A DNA stretch of 64,000 nucleotides from Embiotoca jacksoni. Taxonomy: Eukaryota > Chordata > Actinopteri > Embiotocidae. The translations under genes and the position numbers were made by a program. The first letter of the stretch is position 1. Each line of letters begins with the position of its first letter. The DNA is taken from assembly GCA_022577435.1 (NCBI GenBank), contig JAKOON010000032.1, positions 1,837,501 to 1,901,500 on the forward strand. The letters run 5' to 3'. Under the pieces are notes generated by a model. The model saw nothing but the letters and a program-made list of their open reading frames with translations, ran no database searches and had not been told where the DNA came from. Below are positions 1 through 14,084 of the stretch, one piece after another.

Positions 1-154
1 GAAATAGTAGAACTAATAATGCCGTGTCATGAGATAGAGACTATTATTTTGATCATGGTCTAATTTGTACACAATAAGAGTATCGTAGCAGGGAACTATA
101 AGTATTCATGTTTAAACACGACTGTTTAGTGCAGCAGTGAAAGAAGAATCTGAC
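1..154 (-). other. start of intron 12, window edge
   Basis: Sequence downstream of the exon 12 donor. AT-rich and unique-looking; no further exon found. Confidence 0.7.
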
Positions 155-290
155 CTCATGGCGCGCAGAGCCACCTTATAGGCCAGGTCTGCGTCGTGTG
201 GCAGCAGGGCGGAGAACAGGTACTTGGCGAAGGTGTGCATGGGAACGCTCTCCCTGTGGATGACCTCTCCCAGGCCGCTGAACGGACCAG
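155..290 (-). CDS. zswim5: zswim5 exon 12 (last exon in window)
   Basis: Encodes residues 698-742 plus two bases: AGPFSGLGEVIHRESVPMH through AKYLFSALLPHDADLAYK to LRAM and the start of an Arg codon. Acceptor GGCTCCAG, donor GTCAGA. Phase 1 in, phase 2 out, so the coding frame continues in an exon left of base 1. Confidence 0.9.
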
Positions 291-2936
291 CTGGAGCCGA
301 GACAAAGACACAATCATCTTTCGTTCATCCTTCTTATCGAGAACGTGCCAAAACAACCATCCTGCGTGAGGTACCGTCTAGTTTCCACAGCCTGGATGTG
401 ACACACTGATTGAGCTAAATAAATACTGCACGATCACAACTTGGAATCTGAACTGCAGAATAACGTGGTTCTGGATGCTCTGGAGAAGACGTCGTACCTT
501 CCAGTAGCTGTATGGCCTGTTTCTGGAGCGTCTCCACCAGGCGATCATCCAGCTCGAGCTCCTGCAGCTTTGCAACAATCTGCTCCTCGTTACGACACAC
601 CTAGAACGCAGTGAAAACATAAATAGTTTTCAATTTTATTTTTTATTTTTAAATGGTCTGAAGAAGGCAGAAAAAAAGCACACTTGACTTCCCCAAAACA
701 TGTAGTTCCTTTTTATTTGGACACATTCTTCTCATTGCGTCTCACAGATTTTATCTTATTTCAGTTTATTCTATCAAAACTGTCGATAAAATCGCAGCAC
801 TGGTATTAAAAGCAGTTTGTTTAACTCATGCAATATGTTCGTCGGATGACGGAGGAGAAAAGATCTTAATTCTTTGAAGTTTTAATGCCTTGCGAAGAAG
901 GGATTTTGAGTGTGAGGTATTAAAGCAGTAGCAGGGTCCTTTAATACCTCACACTCAAGCATCTCGTGCAAATCTGTAGCTACGTGACAGAAACCGGTTT
1001 CAGTCCCGTAAAGGATCTGGTAGGAGGTCCGTTTCACACGTGTGGCTGGTTTTAAATGCAATTCTCCCTTCTAACATAAATATTGTGGCTAATTCCAGTG
1101 ACATTAAGAAAGGTCTGTGGCAGCCGTGTTAAGCCCTCTAAAGCAGATTAGCATTTACACAAAGAAACGCTCCCTGGATTTATTCTAATTCACACTGAAC
1201 TTAAGTACTGTGACTTCCTGCTTGTTTTTCAGGGAGAAAAAAAAAAGAAAAAAAAAGAAGCTGCGACCCTCCCTGTCTTTATGCCTGGCATTTACTTCAA
1301 ACACGCGTTAAATTATAGTCATTTTCCATCACGGCGACATCATCGGCAACTGGCAAATTCACGCCACCTTCTTTAAACATGCAGCGAGCCATAAATGTAT
1401 TTCAGTTTTCACTGTTAACATTAAGTAGCTTTACTGGATTTTCTATGAGGCATGAAGCCGGTTTACTGTCTCAGAGTTTCACTGATTATGTTCAAATTCA
1501 AATGTCATTATTACAAATGCCTTATACGACAGCGTGTGGTTCTCCCGTACCTTATCCTGGGCGTACAGGCCCTCAGGCATTATCCTCTGCTGGCCCATCC
1601 CCATCAGAGCCACCTCTAAGGCCAGAGTCAGGTAGGACTCCCCCCCGTCTGGACTCCCCCACACGGGCACGTGGTGGTAGACTGGAGGTCTGGGGTCACC
1701 TTCTGAGAGGAAAGAAGACAGCTTGTCAGTGCTTTGTGTTCTGTGTCATTTAAGTCAGTCATGTCATCTACAGGTTGTATGAGGAGGGAGGAAGACACAG
1801 AAGAATATTCAAGACTTTTTTAAAGTTTGTCTTTGTGCTGTTTTAGTTATAATCTGAATGGGAAAAAAAAGTTTTCAGTCTCGTCTTTAATGAACTGAAA
1901 TCCATGATAGTTACATCAGTAATGAGTCATTGCGTGTTCACTGAGCCTGCTGAACTCATTGTGCAGTTAATCCTACTCCTACATGAGGAGGAGCTAAATC
2001 ACTGTTCCAAGCTTTTTGTTGTGGGAAACCCACATTGTTCAGGATCATCCCAACACTGCTAAAACCATTTGTACTATGGGTGACCAGGCGTCCCACTTCA
2101 CCTGGGACTGCACAGTGTTCCACATATTGAGATGATTTGATTGGGTTTAGTTTTTAAGAGTCAACACTCCAGGACAAATGCTTTCCTAAAATCTGTGAAT
2201 GCAGCTACAACCCGACTGTGAAACATTAGCTTCCTTTCTGCTTCCCGTACTCAGCGTGGGACTTTGACAAGTTCTATTCAAATAAAAAACTAACTTCTGA
2301 TGTTTGATTTCAAACGACTACAGTCTATGCGCATCCCTGCATGGGAAGATAAAACCTCACATGAAAGTGGGTGTATTATAACATCAGTGGGACATACATG
2401 GTAGATTGTATTCCCAAATCTAAGATGGCTGCTTTCCCTTCACTCATGCTGGACAACTGTAAGTGAGAACAGATGCTATGAGAGCCTCAGCTGTTGATTG
2501 GTGTCCATTTGTTCTCCGTTGCTCCCCCGCCCCATCACTCTGCTTAAATCCCTTCGGAGCAATAGATCCCTCCTAAATCCTGTTTATTGCAGGGATGTGT
2601 GCAGGGTGAGTACGTGTGTGTACGGATGTGTAGAAATCGAGGGAAAAGTGAAACCCGGTCTGACAGACTTAACCTCATCTCTTCCTTGCTCTTATTTTTT
2701 TTTTTTTTATTCCGATTGGTCGATTTGAAAAGATCATAGGTAAAAAAGTGCATTTCGATTGGATGACACACAGTCTGGGCCCGCCCACTTTTGTAACAGA
2801 TGTTCCCAGCTGTCTTCCACAGAGGAATGAAAGCATGGCGACGAGGCAACACTCCCAGGAATGCAAAATGATCATACCACTCTCCTCAAAGTCCCAAAAC
2901 AACACAAGACAATCATTCTTTCTGTCGTTCTGTCCC

Positions 2937-3022
<86 letters not shown>

Positions 3023-3191
3023 ATGAGTGTGCCAGTGGTCAGCATTGTTTGAACTGACAATAGTTCCCTGTAGCCTGGTAACAATGAGAAAACCCAACCC
3101 CTATTCTGCTCTGTCGCAATAACCACTGGTGCAAATAAATAAATACAAAAAAAATCCAGGCAGGGTGAGAAATGCAAATGGTGATGGATTC

Positions 3192-3275
<84 letters not shown>

Positions 3276-4678
3276 AGGGTGTTCCAGCCCGATCCATTCA
3301 TGCTCTGCTGCTTTATGGCCGTCTGCAGCACAATAGCGCCCGGTCCTCGTACGAGAACATGGGAGTCTGTTGTGTGATGAGTCACTGCTGCTGATCCTGA
3401 TCCCCTCTGTTCAGGATTACACTGTATCAGCTGGTGAAGTGTGCCACCAATTATACCTTGTGTTTAGCAAAGAAGCTCCACTAATCTGCTCTGACTAAAG
3501 CATTGTTGTGTGAGGAGGCCGGTTGGGTCCGTGTTGGTCAGATGTATGTTATATGTTTGGTCAGCTGTGTGGGTTTAGCGGACAGAATATGAGCTCGGTA
3601 GCGCTGCAGACTAAAACGCTGCGAACATACAGCGGGTGAATGATTTTGATCCGAATTTGAAAAGATTATTTTAATTGAAAAACTTAAAAGTCTTCAAATC
3701 TGACAGCTGGAACCGGCAAATGTTTGACCGGTTTGGAGCAGAAGCTGCATGTTACTGTCTGCAGTTGCTGGCTCCACCATCAGTTTATTATCTCCTGTAT
3801 CTTTATGCTGTTCTTTTCTCTTTCTGCTCTGCCTTCAACCCAATCGCTCGAGGTAGATGGCCGCTGACATCGGAGGCTCGTTCTGCCCGAGGATTTCTTC
3901 CTGTTCGCAGGGAGTTTCTCTCGCAGCTATCGCTCATGTGGAAATTGTTAAATCGTTGGGTTCCTCACTGTTACGTGAGGTTCTGTTGTAAAGACGTCAT
4001 AATATTAAGTCCCTTGAGATGACTCGTGTTGGGATTTTGGTGCAACATAAACACAATTAAACATTTAAAAGTTCTTTCAAACTTGCCATTTCTTATATTC
4101 TGTTTAAATGTGATTTTGAAGGCAAATAACAGAGTGCATCTTCCTTTTTTTACATACAACTAGAAAATAAACCTTTTTGTCAGGTTTTAGTTGAGAGTTG
4201 TGACGATCTCTTGTGTGAGAGAGAGAAAAAAAACGGAGAAAAAGAACGATGGTTTCGTACCTCCGGTGTCCATGGTGTTGTCGTCATCCACGCGGCACGT
4301 TTCCGTGAGCGTAATGAACAGACAGCCAATCGGGTCTAAGGGATGACCCACCCAGCCCTCCAGGTTGGTGGTGGAGGTAACGCCCCTCTGGAGAAGCTCT
4401 GAGAGCGAAAAAGGAAGTCGGTGTTAAAATGACTGTTTGACGTACTGACTCCAGAAAACAAACAGCACTTTACAGTATCTGTGTGTGTTACCTTTCTTTT
4501 GGTGTTTGTAGATGTCCATCTGTCTCTGCTGTTGGAGACGGAGCGTGTTGATGATGGCGACAGCCAATCGCAGGGCTTCTCTGGAGTAACCGTGGGAACG
4601 CAGGGCGTCAACGCGAGCGCATGCTGTTGGGACGTGGTCTGTGAGGAAGAGAGGGAGATAAGGTGGGGTCAGAACATG

Positions 4679-4749
<71 letters not shown>

Positions 4750-4873
4750 GCAGTCTCAGCAGAAAGCCAGTGTGTGTCTGATAGCTGGCTTAAGTTGCAG
4801 AATCTGACAGATCTTAGCTGGAAGCTGCTTACTGCAGATACTGGCCTCAATATCAGCAGAATTACCGTCTGTG

Positions 4874-4910
<37 letters not shown>

Positions 4911-5048
4911 GCGTGTGTTTTGGGTCGGCTTTCAGTAGAATTACATATTGTGTGATTGTGTGTGTGGAAATGTCACACAAATAGTCATTCGTTCTCAAAA
5001 TGAAGTCTTTCTACACTCCTGTAATGCAAAAAACATGTTTGTGTGTGT

Positions 5049-5107
<59 letters not shown>

Positions 5108-5579
5108 CGTGCGTGCGTGTGTGTGTGTGTGTGTGTGTGTGTTAGTGTGTGTTGCTCAGTGCATGGTTGCCTAAATGAATATATTAAATAAATCCTGACA
5201 TATATGTGCTCGTGGGTGTTGCAGGGTGCGAATGTTCCAATAGGTGAATAGAAATCCTTTTAATGGGGATGAGTACTGGCGTCGTACCGAGCCACAGCGG
5301 TAGGCCCTGCGGGTTGAACAGCAGGCTCTCCCCCTCCCTCTGGTAGGACGGAGACATGTAGTAGTCGCTGCTGATGATCCTCTGGAGGTGGCTGTCCTGC
5401 CAGTGCAGGTCGCAGGCCTCGACGGCCCGAGTGAACACCGTCCTCCTCGGCCTGGACAGAGAGTCTGACGCCACACACAGCATGCAGTGAGACAACATCT
5501 TTACAAAGAGGTCTGACAGTACGAGTTCAGAGCAGGTCCTGTTCGTGTTTGCGGTTCGTTCTGAGTGTAACGTGTGCAG

Positions 5580-5663
<84 letters not shown>

Positions 5664-8600
5664 GCGTGTGCGTGTGTTGGTGCTGACCCTGTGCGAGGTT
5701 GCTCTGCGGCAGAGCGTTGGTGATGTTCGGCAGCTCGCTGCCGTAGTTGCCGTCCTCCAGCGGGCAGACGTCCATGTCCCCCCACTTCTTCAGCTGCTTC
5801 AGCCAGCCGCTCTTCTCCTCGCTCTTACAGTGAGGGTTCAGCACGACGCACACCCACAATGCACCTGGGGACAAGAAGGCGGTCAGAGGTCTGAGGAAGC
5901 AGCAGCACCGGAGTATTATTTCTGTGGCCGCCTCGGCGCAAAGATTCACCAGATTGAATAATAGTAGTGAGTACAAGCCAACAGTCGACCAGTCATCACA
6001 CGTTCATGATGTTCATTTCATTGTTTACATGTATATTTTTGGGACATCAGTAAATGACTACATTATTCTCATGTTACTTCTCACGTGAGAGTCCGTCACT
6101 TCGCACAACAAAGACCTGCTGCCCATACGAGGCCACCTAACGGGGAATAATCAGCCGCTAACAAATCTTTCTCCAAGTTACATATAACATTTCTCACATT
6201 GTGCAGTTTGAGGTTTTTCTTTTCTCTTCCGGCTACTAACGACTATTAACGCTCGTTTCAGAGCTCAGTCCGAACTGAGTGACCTGATTGTTTACGTGCT
6301 GTCATTATGAGACTTTTAAACGGCTACAGAGAGATGTGCTTACTTTTCTTTTGGCTATAGCATCTGAAACACCAGATCTCTATGGATCAGTGGTTATGAA
6401 AGGAAACGTTTTTCTGCCATCCTACGAGTCTCATCAAGTACAATCTCACAAACCTGGTGTTCCTGGCAAACTGATTTTAGTCTTTATGAAATTGGAATCC
6501 TGTCAAAGTCTTTGCTGTATTCTAGCATAGATCTTCTCGTTAATTACTTTCACACAAAAATGTCAAGATTGTTTGTACAAAGTTTGTGTGACTCATCACT
6601 AAAAACAATGAAAACTAATTAGGAATTCAGAATTTGGAAGTTTCGTTCCCAAAAGATTTAAACTGTGTCATAGAGTAAATAAAAACATAGTTGTAAATCC
6701 TAAAAAAATGAATCCGATCAATGAACAATGAAATGTCATACATGACAATAAATTGAAAATCTCAGGCATGTTATTCAAACAAAACAAACCAGATGGAGAA
6801 ATGTCCTTGGTCTTGGAACTCTGATTTATATATATATTAAATAAAGAGGAAATTAACTAATTGAACTAATCGAGAAGATAATTGAGAATTAGAAAAACTG
6901 CTGGTTGCAGCCCACAGCTTCTCTGCAGCAAAACAACCAGGTCATCACAGCTGAATGTTTCAGCTGCAACGTTGCCTCGATGAAGACTCTCGTGATGACT
7001 TTCCTGAAATTTAGCGATGAAAGTTTGAGCACCGGTCCTAAATAGAGATCTTATATTCGAATGACATGATCTAATGATATCGGTATTCCCAGCAGGCGGC
7101 TCGGTGGCCTCACCTGTCCGACGCACGTCAGCCTGTCAGACGTCTGCATCTCTGATCGAGCAGCACACCCGACTGTCTGGCTGTTATTTCTGTCCGTGTC
7201 ATGATCTCCCTCGCTCACCCGGGAAGTGTTCTTATTGACCTCCTAAATGCTGAGATTGATTGCAGAGAAGCTGAGCAGCCGTATTGATCGGCAGCCTCCA
7301 CCAGGCAGGCAGCGAGAGGAGCGGCCGGTGCAGAAGCAGCAGCGGCCGACCGGATAACCTCGTAGCTCGCCGACTGGATGAACGTTCGCCCGACAACGTG
7401 ACTCCACGTTTGTCTGAGCGACCGACGTCGTAGCGTTGGAGATGACCCGCCCGTCTGACCTGCCGCTTACCGACGGGAGCAACTAACAAGCTGATCGGGT
7501 GATTTGGCAACGAGGCGACGCGGCAGTGAGTTCGTGTTTCTGTCAGACTTTCTCTAACTGTTCTTACCCAGCTCATCCCAGAGCTGCCGGCACTTGTCCG
7601 TCATCCCTGTGCCTTGCTGTCTCCATAGCGACAGCCGGGGGTCCGCCATAAATTGTTCCGTGATGAGTGTTAGCATTCGGGCGCCGTTGGAGTCTCGCAT
7701 TCGTAGCATCTCCCGCACCTGGAAAGAAAGAGTGCAGACTCAGTGAGTTTAACATGCTTACATGTGCATGATTGTATCTTAAACATTAACACAGAGATGC
7801 TACAAGGAGGTGAAGGCAAAAAAGAAAAAAGAAAACAGACATCTTCTCGGCCAACGGTGAAAGAGTGTATTATTCCCCATAAAAGTATTCCTTTCCTGTA
7901 GTAGATAACAGAAGCGAGGATGACTTGGCAGTTCACTTTTCATACAGTTTCAATTTAGGTTCAAACGTTATATTTAAGATTGTATGAAACCTTTTGAATG
8001 CCGGTAAAAGCTAAATATAAGTAACCGTTTGGCCTTGAAATGGAGAGCTCAGGCTAATCTGAAGTCGAGTGGGCTTTTTCTACTCAGGAAAAGAGCACTA
8101 AGAAAGTGCATCGATAACCTCTATACCGACTTTAAGGATTTGCAAAGCTATTTTTAACCATATTTGATATCTGTTAATGCCTTTTAACTTATTTAAGTTA
8201 AATACATTCTCAGACAGATGTTCTTAAGACCTGGAGAAGCTGGCTGGTAAGGTCCAAGTGAAATACATTATTCAGGTGCGTTATGGGAAATGTAGTGTTT
8301 TTGGAGCTTTCCTCATTAATAGAAACTACAATTCAGGATTTCTGTTTGGCTGCAGCACTGATTTTTCACCAGTCTGTCTTTTTATTGGTCCTTAAATTTA
8401 TGGAAGTTTAAAACATAATTGCTGGTTAAAGTGCTGTTAAATGCTCCAGTATGTTCACCAGATTTTAGACAACTGTCAGTGTGCTTGGAGCAGACAGAAG
8501 ATTTTCAGAGCATCTTTGTTGAAATCAGCTGCCTGCAGTGGCCAAACAACCATCGGAAAACCAAAATGAGCTAAAAGACAATAAAAAAGCTCCCCAGGGC

Positions 8601-9793
8601 CGAGGGGACCCGCTGAAACATTGGTATTATGAAACTCAACTCTCTTTATCTACAAACATGCAGCCCAAAGTGCTTTAAAAATAAAACAATGCACAAAAAT
8701 AAAAGCAAAAATATACAAAAATAAATGAATAAATAAATAAGATTTTAGAAAAAGCAGGGATAAAAATAACAACAGTAAAACAATAAAAAAAATGTATAAA
8801 ACATTAAAAAAATAATAACTAAAACATATAAACCAAGGCAATAAATATGACTTCAAAATAAAAGAGATTAAAGAGATGGGTGTTTCGTTTCCTTTTAAAA
8901 ATACAGCGACAGCTTGCCTTTCTGATATCAGTGATACAACAATGGATTGTTGCTACAGTGGGAAATAAAATATTTTATGATAATGGAGGGTTTTATGAAT
9001 TTATTAAAAACAATCTGGTGAATAACAGAATTCTATAAAAAGGTGATTTGGCCTTTTATTGTTGAAACAACATAACATATTTCAGTAGTGTCAAATTGAT
9101 TGTTTTATGGTCAGATGTTATCGTAGGACTTATTTTACTAACTGCCGTGAGGAATAATTTTACACAAAATAAATGGAACAATAAATCCGATGATGGTCGG
9201 AGGTGGCGAACCTTAGCGAACATGGAGTTGAGCTGCTTCCCGGAGCCGTAGTATCCTCCCTGGGACAGAAACTGTTTGACCTGCTCCCGGACTTGATCCT
9301 CGTCCAGATGCCAGCAGTTGTCATCGTCGATGCTGGCGCCTGCAGTCGGGTCTGGAGCACCTAAGGACACACACACAGAGACGCACTGTGGTAAGTGACC
9401 CTGGAGGGCTGGAGACACAGGAGCGCAGGCACCGACCATGACGTCCTTATACTCCCATCGAAGCTGGTGTCAATAGAATAAAGTTTCCATGTTCACTCGG
9501 GCACTCCGGTCCTTCCTGCTCTCAACTCACACCACAAGAAGAACGGCGGTGACTGTGGGAAATGGAGTTTACCTGTAGACCGCCTCATTCGCAAAATCAC
9601 CACCTACTTATTAGTTTAAACTCTACTTTCTATTTAAAACTGAACTCTTGTAAATCTCACTGCTCTCACACCTTTTTGTTTTATATTTAATATAAAGTGC
9701 ACCTGCATGACACTTAGGATAAGCTGCTCGAGTTAGGTTAATCATGCACCGAGGGAATATGAGGCCGACTTTATTTTCCTGCTGTTTGGCTCC

Positions 9794-9886
<93 letters not shown>

Positions 9887-12473
9887 CGTGCGTTTAACAC
9901 TACGGGGAAATGTAGATATGCTCCGATGGGGGAAGCTGCTTTGATCTAACGGGAAGCGAGCTGAGGAAAGCCCAGAGATGTGTTTCCAACTGGCGCTGCA
10001 GCAAACAGCAACAGCGCTCCATCAAAGACGGCCTCGCTCCTGGATCGACTGAACTTCAACCCCCATGATCCCCCTTGTCAAACACAGACAGGAAGCCCAG
10101 CGCAGGGCTTTCCTGGACGGGACGGCTGGAGAATGTCAACATTTAGCGAGGAGGATGAAATAGAGAAAGGAGATAAAGAGTTTTGTTTGGTGAAAGGATG
10201 TGTCTTGTTTGTCGTTTCCCTGATGCGGGGCTGTTGTGGTTCTCCTCGTTTGTTTTTCATCTCTCGTACTTTTCTCCGGCCCTTTCATCTTCCCCTCTCT
10301 TCTCTCCCATTTCCCCGAGTGCCATTTCGCCTGTCTCTTCCTCTCAGTGTCCCTTTCCTCTCCTCACATCTCTCCCCTCCGCCTTCTCCTGCATCCATTT
10401 CATCATTCGGCTCCTTCTTCTCTGCCTACCCCTGCCAGTGGGAGGAGGTAGTGACTGGAGAGAAGGAGCAGAGAAATCAAACGAGCCATTTGAAGCTTGC
10501 TTCGCTGCCTCGCCCGAGTAATCAGGGGCCTCTGACGTATGACAGCCTGTAGGCTAGCGTGCAGCATGTTTTAAGTCTGGAGGCTTTTAAGTGTGGGCTG
10601 TCGCTGTGAAGATATCACTGCGGAGGGATGGACCGAACCTCCGCAGAGCGACAACTTTTCAAGAATTAAGGAAAGCGCTGTACTTTCCTGTTGACTGCTG
10701 TGCATTTATAGTATTACAAATCTCTTGCAGATGGATTTGGAGGATAAGCGAGACACCAAAGTTGCCGTAAAAGAAATAATCACGCTCGTGTGAACCTGTA
10801 CAATCAATCAGATGATGGCTGTGGTCTCACCGTGGACCTGGTTGATCTCGGAGTTGGAGGAGAGGATCTCGTCGGCCAGCTTCTGAGCGGTGGGCAGCAC
10901 CTCCGTGTGGTGGGCTGTGATCAGATACTGGACCAGCTTCTGCAGCTGATCTCTGTTCATCTGGAACAAGGTCTCTGAGATGGGCAACCGCAGCTTCACC
11001 TGCATCAAACACACCATAAAAGTTGATGTATGACATGTCAACTACATACATGTCATCAGTGTGGACTGGTGGCCTGTGACTGGCTAGTTAGTCTGTTTGA
11101 CATGTTCAGAGACATCACGTATTTATCTGTATGGCGCTACTCATGTTCAAGGACAACTGTTATGACAAAGATTCATGAAATTGAAAATATTTTTAAAATG
11201 ACAATTACACAGATTAAAGAGTGTTTCAATTATTCTGGTATTTTATTCTAGGTTTAATATGTTAATTTTCTGTCAAATATATCACATGTTAATGAAATGT
11301 ATTTTCACATAACAAATACGTATTTGTGGCCCATGGCTCCTCATCCTGATTCATTTTTGACCCTTTATAGGAAATAATTTGCGCAGCTCTGGTTTAAAAC
11401 CTACTGGCGTCAGAAATGTATTGATTATGTTAGAAAAAAAAATGTGTCCCTACTATTAAATCTCTCATTTCCATCCAGGATGTAAATGTTTCCTCTCTGG
11501 CACTGCAGTTTCTGTGATGTTTCAGATGACTGGAAAAGGCAATGTAATATTTCCAAGGACGTTTTTGGCCTGAAGCTGCATAATTCTGTATTACATGAAT
11601 ACAGTTTAGATTTTTTTTTTCTCAATCTTCTGCATTAGAGGACAAATCTGAAGTGATGTGAAAGCAGCTTATTTTTTTTATTTTTTTTACATGATTTCTA
11701 AACAGATTTATGGATGTTTATCCCAAACAAACATATAGAGAAACTATCAGTGCTACACAGGACAGACTTGGGAGAACTGTGACGTGTGCATGTTTTGGTT
11801 TGACTGGTAAAGAAAGCAGACATCGATCTTGAGGGTTTAAAGATACACTGTAGTTAGTACCTGTTCGGGCTTGCGAATCCGATAAAGAGAGAGCGCCACC
11901 ACATGTGCGCAGTAGAAAATGTCCCTGTTGCCGCAGCCGCAGGTGACGGAGGTGATCTTGCAGCGGTCGAAGCTGATGGCCACCTTGTGGGTGACCTCAG
12001 GATCTGTCGACGTGGCAGGTTCAGTTACTGTGCCACTGAGGTGGAATCCTGCAAAGACACAAGGAGGAGAGGAAAGAGAAGTGAGATTTAAAGGGTTCTA
12101 TTAACTGTGATGAAATGAAACTGTGTATGAAGTGTTTTGTAACAGGTTATGTACAGTTCATTCAACTTCATCCCGTTTATCAAAGGTTTCCTTCATATGA
12201 GCTTCGGTTTTTAGCTCCGTAGGTGCGGGCGGTAAAGAAGTAAAGAAGCTGGAGAGGAGAAGAAAAGAAGCAGGAGCATCGGTGGTAATGTGAGCTTCTA
12301 CAAACATACAGAGTGAACCTTCGGTACAAAACACACACATCTTAATGAGACCTCTCCACCAGGGCACTGTGCCATTCGATACTCTCTCTGCTTCTCTCTT
12401 TTTATGCCTCTGTGCATTTGTGTGTGTGTGCAGTGAAAAAAGGGGTTGCTAAGGTGGGATCATTTCCTGCCTG

Positions 12474-12549
<76 letters not shown>

Positions 12550-13745
12550 CCCAAGGATAAGCACAGTTGGCTAAAAGTATAAACTTTAACTCCGCTTTGC
12601 ATAGTTAATCTTTAGAGCCATGACACACCAGGCTGCCCGCTCTGTTGGGCTGTTGTTGAGCATCTGTGTGCAACAGTTTCCGGCAATTTTTGTGGTACAT
12701 CAGCCGTTGGTGGCTCCAGTTAGCCATTACAAATAGCTGTTTGGCCAATTTCACACACACACACACGGTATCGGCTTGATGGATTTTGAACACCGACTTC
12801 TGAGCCGTGCCTGTTGGCAAACGGCAGTCCAACAGCTGTAGTCTTTAAAATGACCCATCAAATCAAGGTCAAATACGAAACCACTGTCCGCACTTCCATG
12901 ACACTTAATAAAGACATGTGGTATACGACATATGTAATTAATCTGAAAACATTCTCATATTATATTTCATACAGAATAGATAAAACTGCTTTCTAAAAGG
13001 TTGTCAAACATGATGTTAAACACCAGGCGAAACACAGTGCCTCGATATTGATGAAAGGGAGAACAGTGGCATACCTCAAGGCTCTATCCTAGATCCTCTT
13101 ACATTTTGTAGGTAGGTAGGTATTTACTTTATTAATTAATAATGTATCTACATGTTTCCACTTGTTAGAATAATGCATCCCTTTTTTCAGTGCTATACTG
13201 CTGTCACACAAATGTATGTAACCACCAATGGTCTGATGTCAAATGTTGGATGTCTAATAACTTATTTCAGCTCCAATAAAGACGATTCTTCAATAATCCT
13301 TCTCAGGTCATTGAAAGTGGAATTTAATGACAGGTTTGGTAACCTGGTACCTCCCATTCGGCCCTACTTTTACTAAGTCTTACCAATTCAATTACTTTAC
13401 TTACAAATAAAAACAACTTAAATTGGAATATAGCCATACCTTGAATTGAATTACTTAAAATAAACTAAATCAACCACTTTCTTCCCAGTGCCTAAACTGC
13501 AGGGCTCCTATACAGCCTTAGTACAAAAAGAAATAACGTGACAAGAAAAGTATAACTGGAGAAAAGACAAGGTTAGGGTGGAGCAAGAAAACGGACTGAG
13601 TAAAAGAAAGGCGAGTGAGGAAATAAAGGGTAAAGGGGACGAGATAGGAGGAGAAATGTGAGCGCAGAAAAGAGAATAGAGGAGGGGAGAGTGTATCTGG
13701 TCTGTCATGTCGTCTCACTGTGACAGGTCAATTATTTATGAGGTG

Positions 13746-13807
<62 letters not shown>

Positions 13808-13998
13808 ACATTGGATTACTGTATCTCACCAAACCATGGCAACCCCACTGCTGCTTTCACAGCGAGATAGACAGGGCAGAGAGAGAATCATGAGGACAGG
13901 ATGAGAACGCTGACTGGAAAGCAATGATATGGCTATTTTAGGCCTGGACAGAGAAAAGGTTACATATCTAAACCTCTGACAAACCAACAAACACCAAT

Positions 13999-14084
<86 letters not shown>

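Larger units (their letters stand above)
1703..4260 (-). other. intron 9
   Basis: 2.56 kb of non-coding sequence. It contains two CA microsatellites (2939-3020, 3195-3274) and a T-run near 2697-2708. Nothing else recognised. Confidence 0.75.
4639..5287 (-). other. intron 7, largely microsatellite
   Basis: In 649 bases this intron holds one CA and two TG tracts (plus strand), about a third of its length. The CA tract lies next to the exon 8 acceptor side. Confidence 0.85.

Noticed and set aside
906..958. A microRNA gene at the perfect hairpin
   Set aside because: The stem-loop of 53 nt is shorter than usual vertebrate precursors and perfectly paired; kept only as a hairpin finding.
2861..3385. 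Many open frames made of HTHTHT or CVCVCV on both strands here and at every CA/TG tract
   Set aside because: They are translations of dinucleotide repeats, which lack stop codons in these frames, not proteins.
9980..10552. 190-residue forward open frame in intron 3
   Set aside because: Much of it translates a CT-rich block (FLSSHLSPPPSP); no domain and antisense to zswim5.
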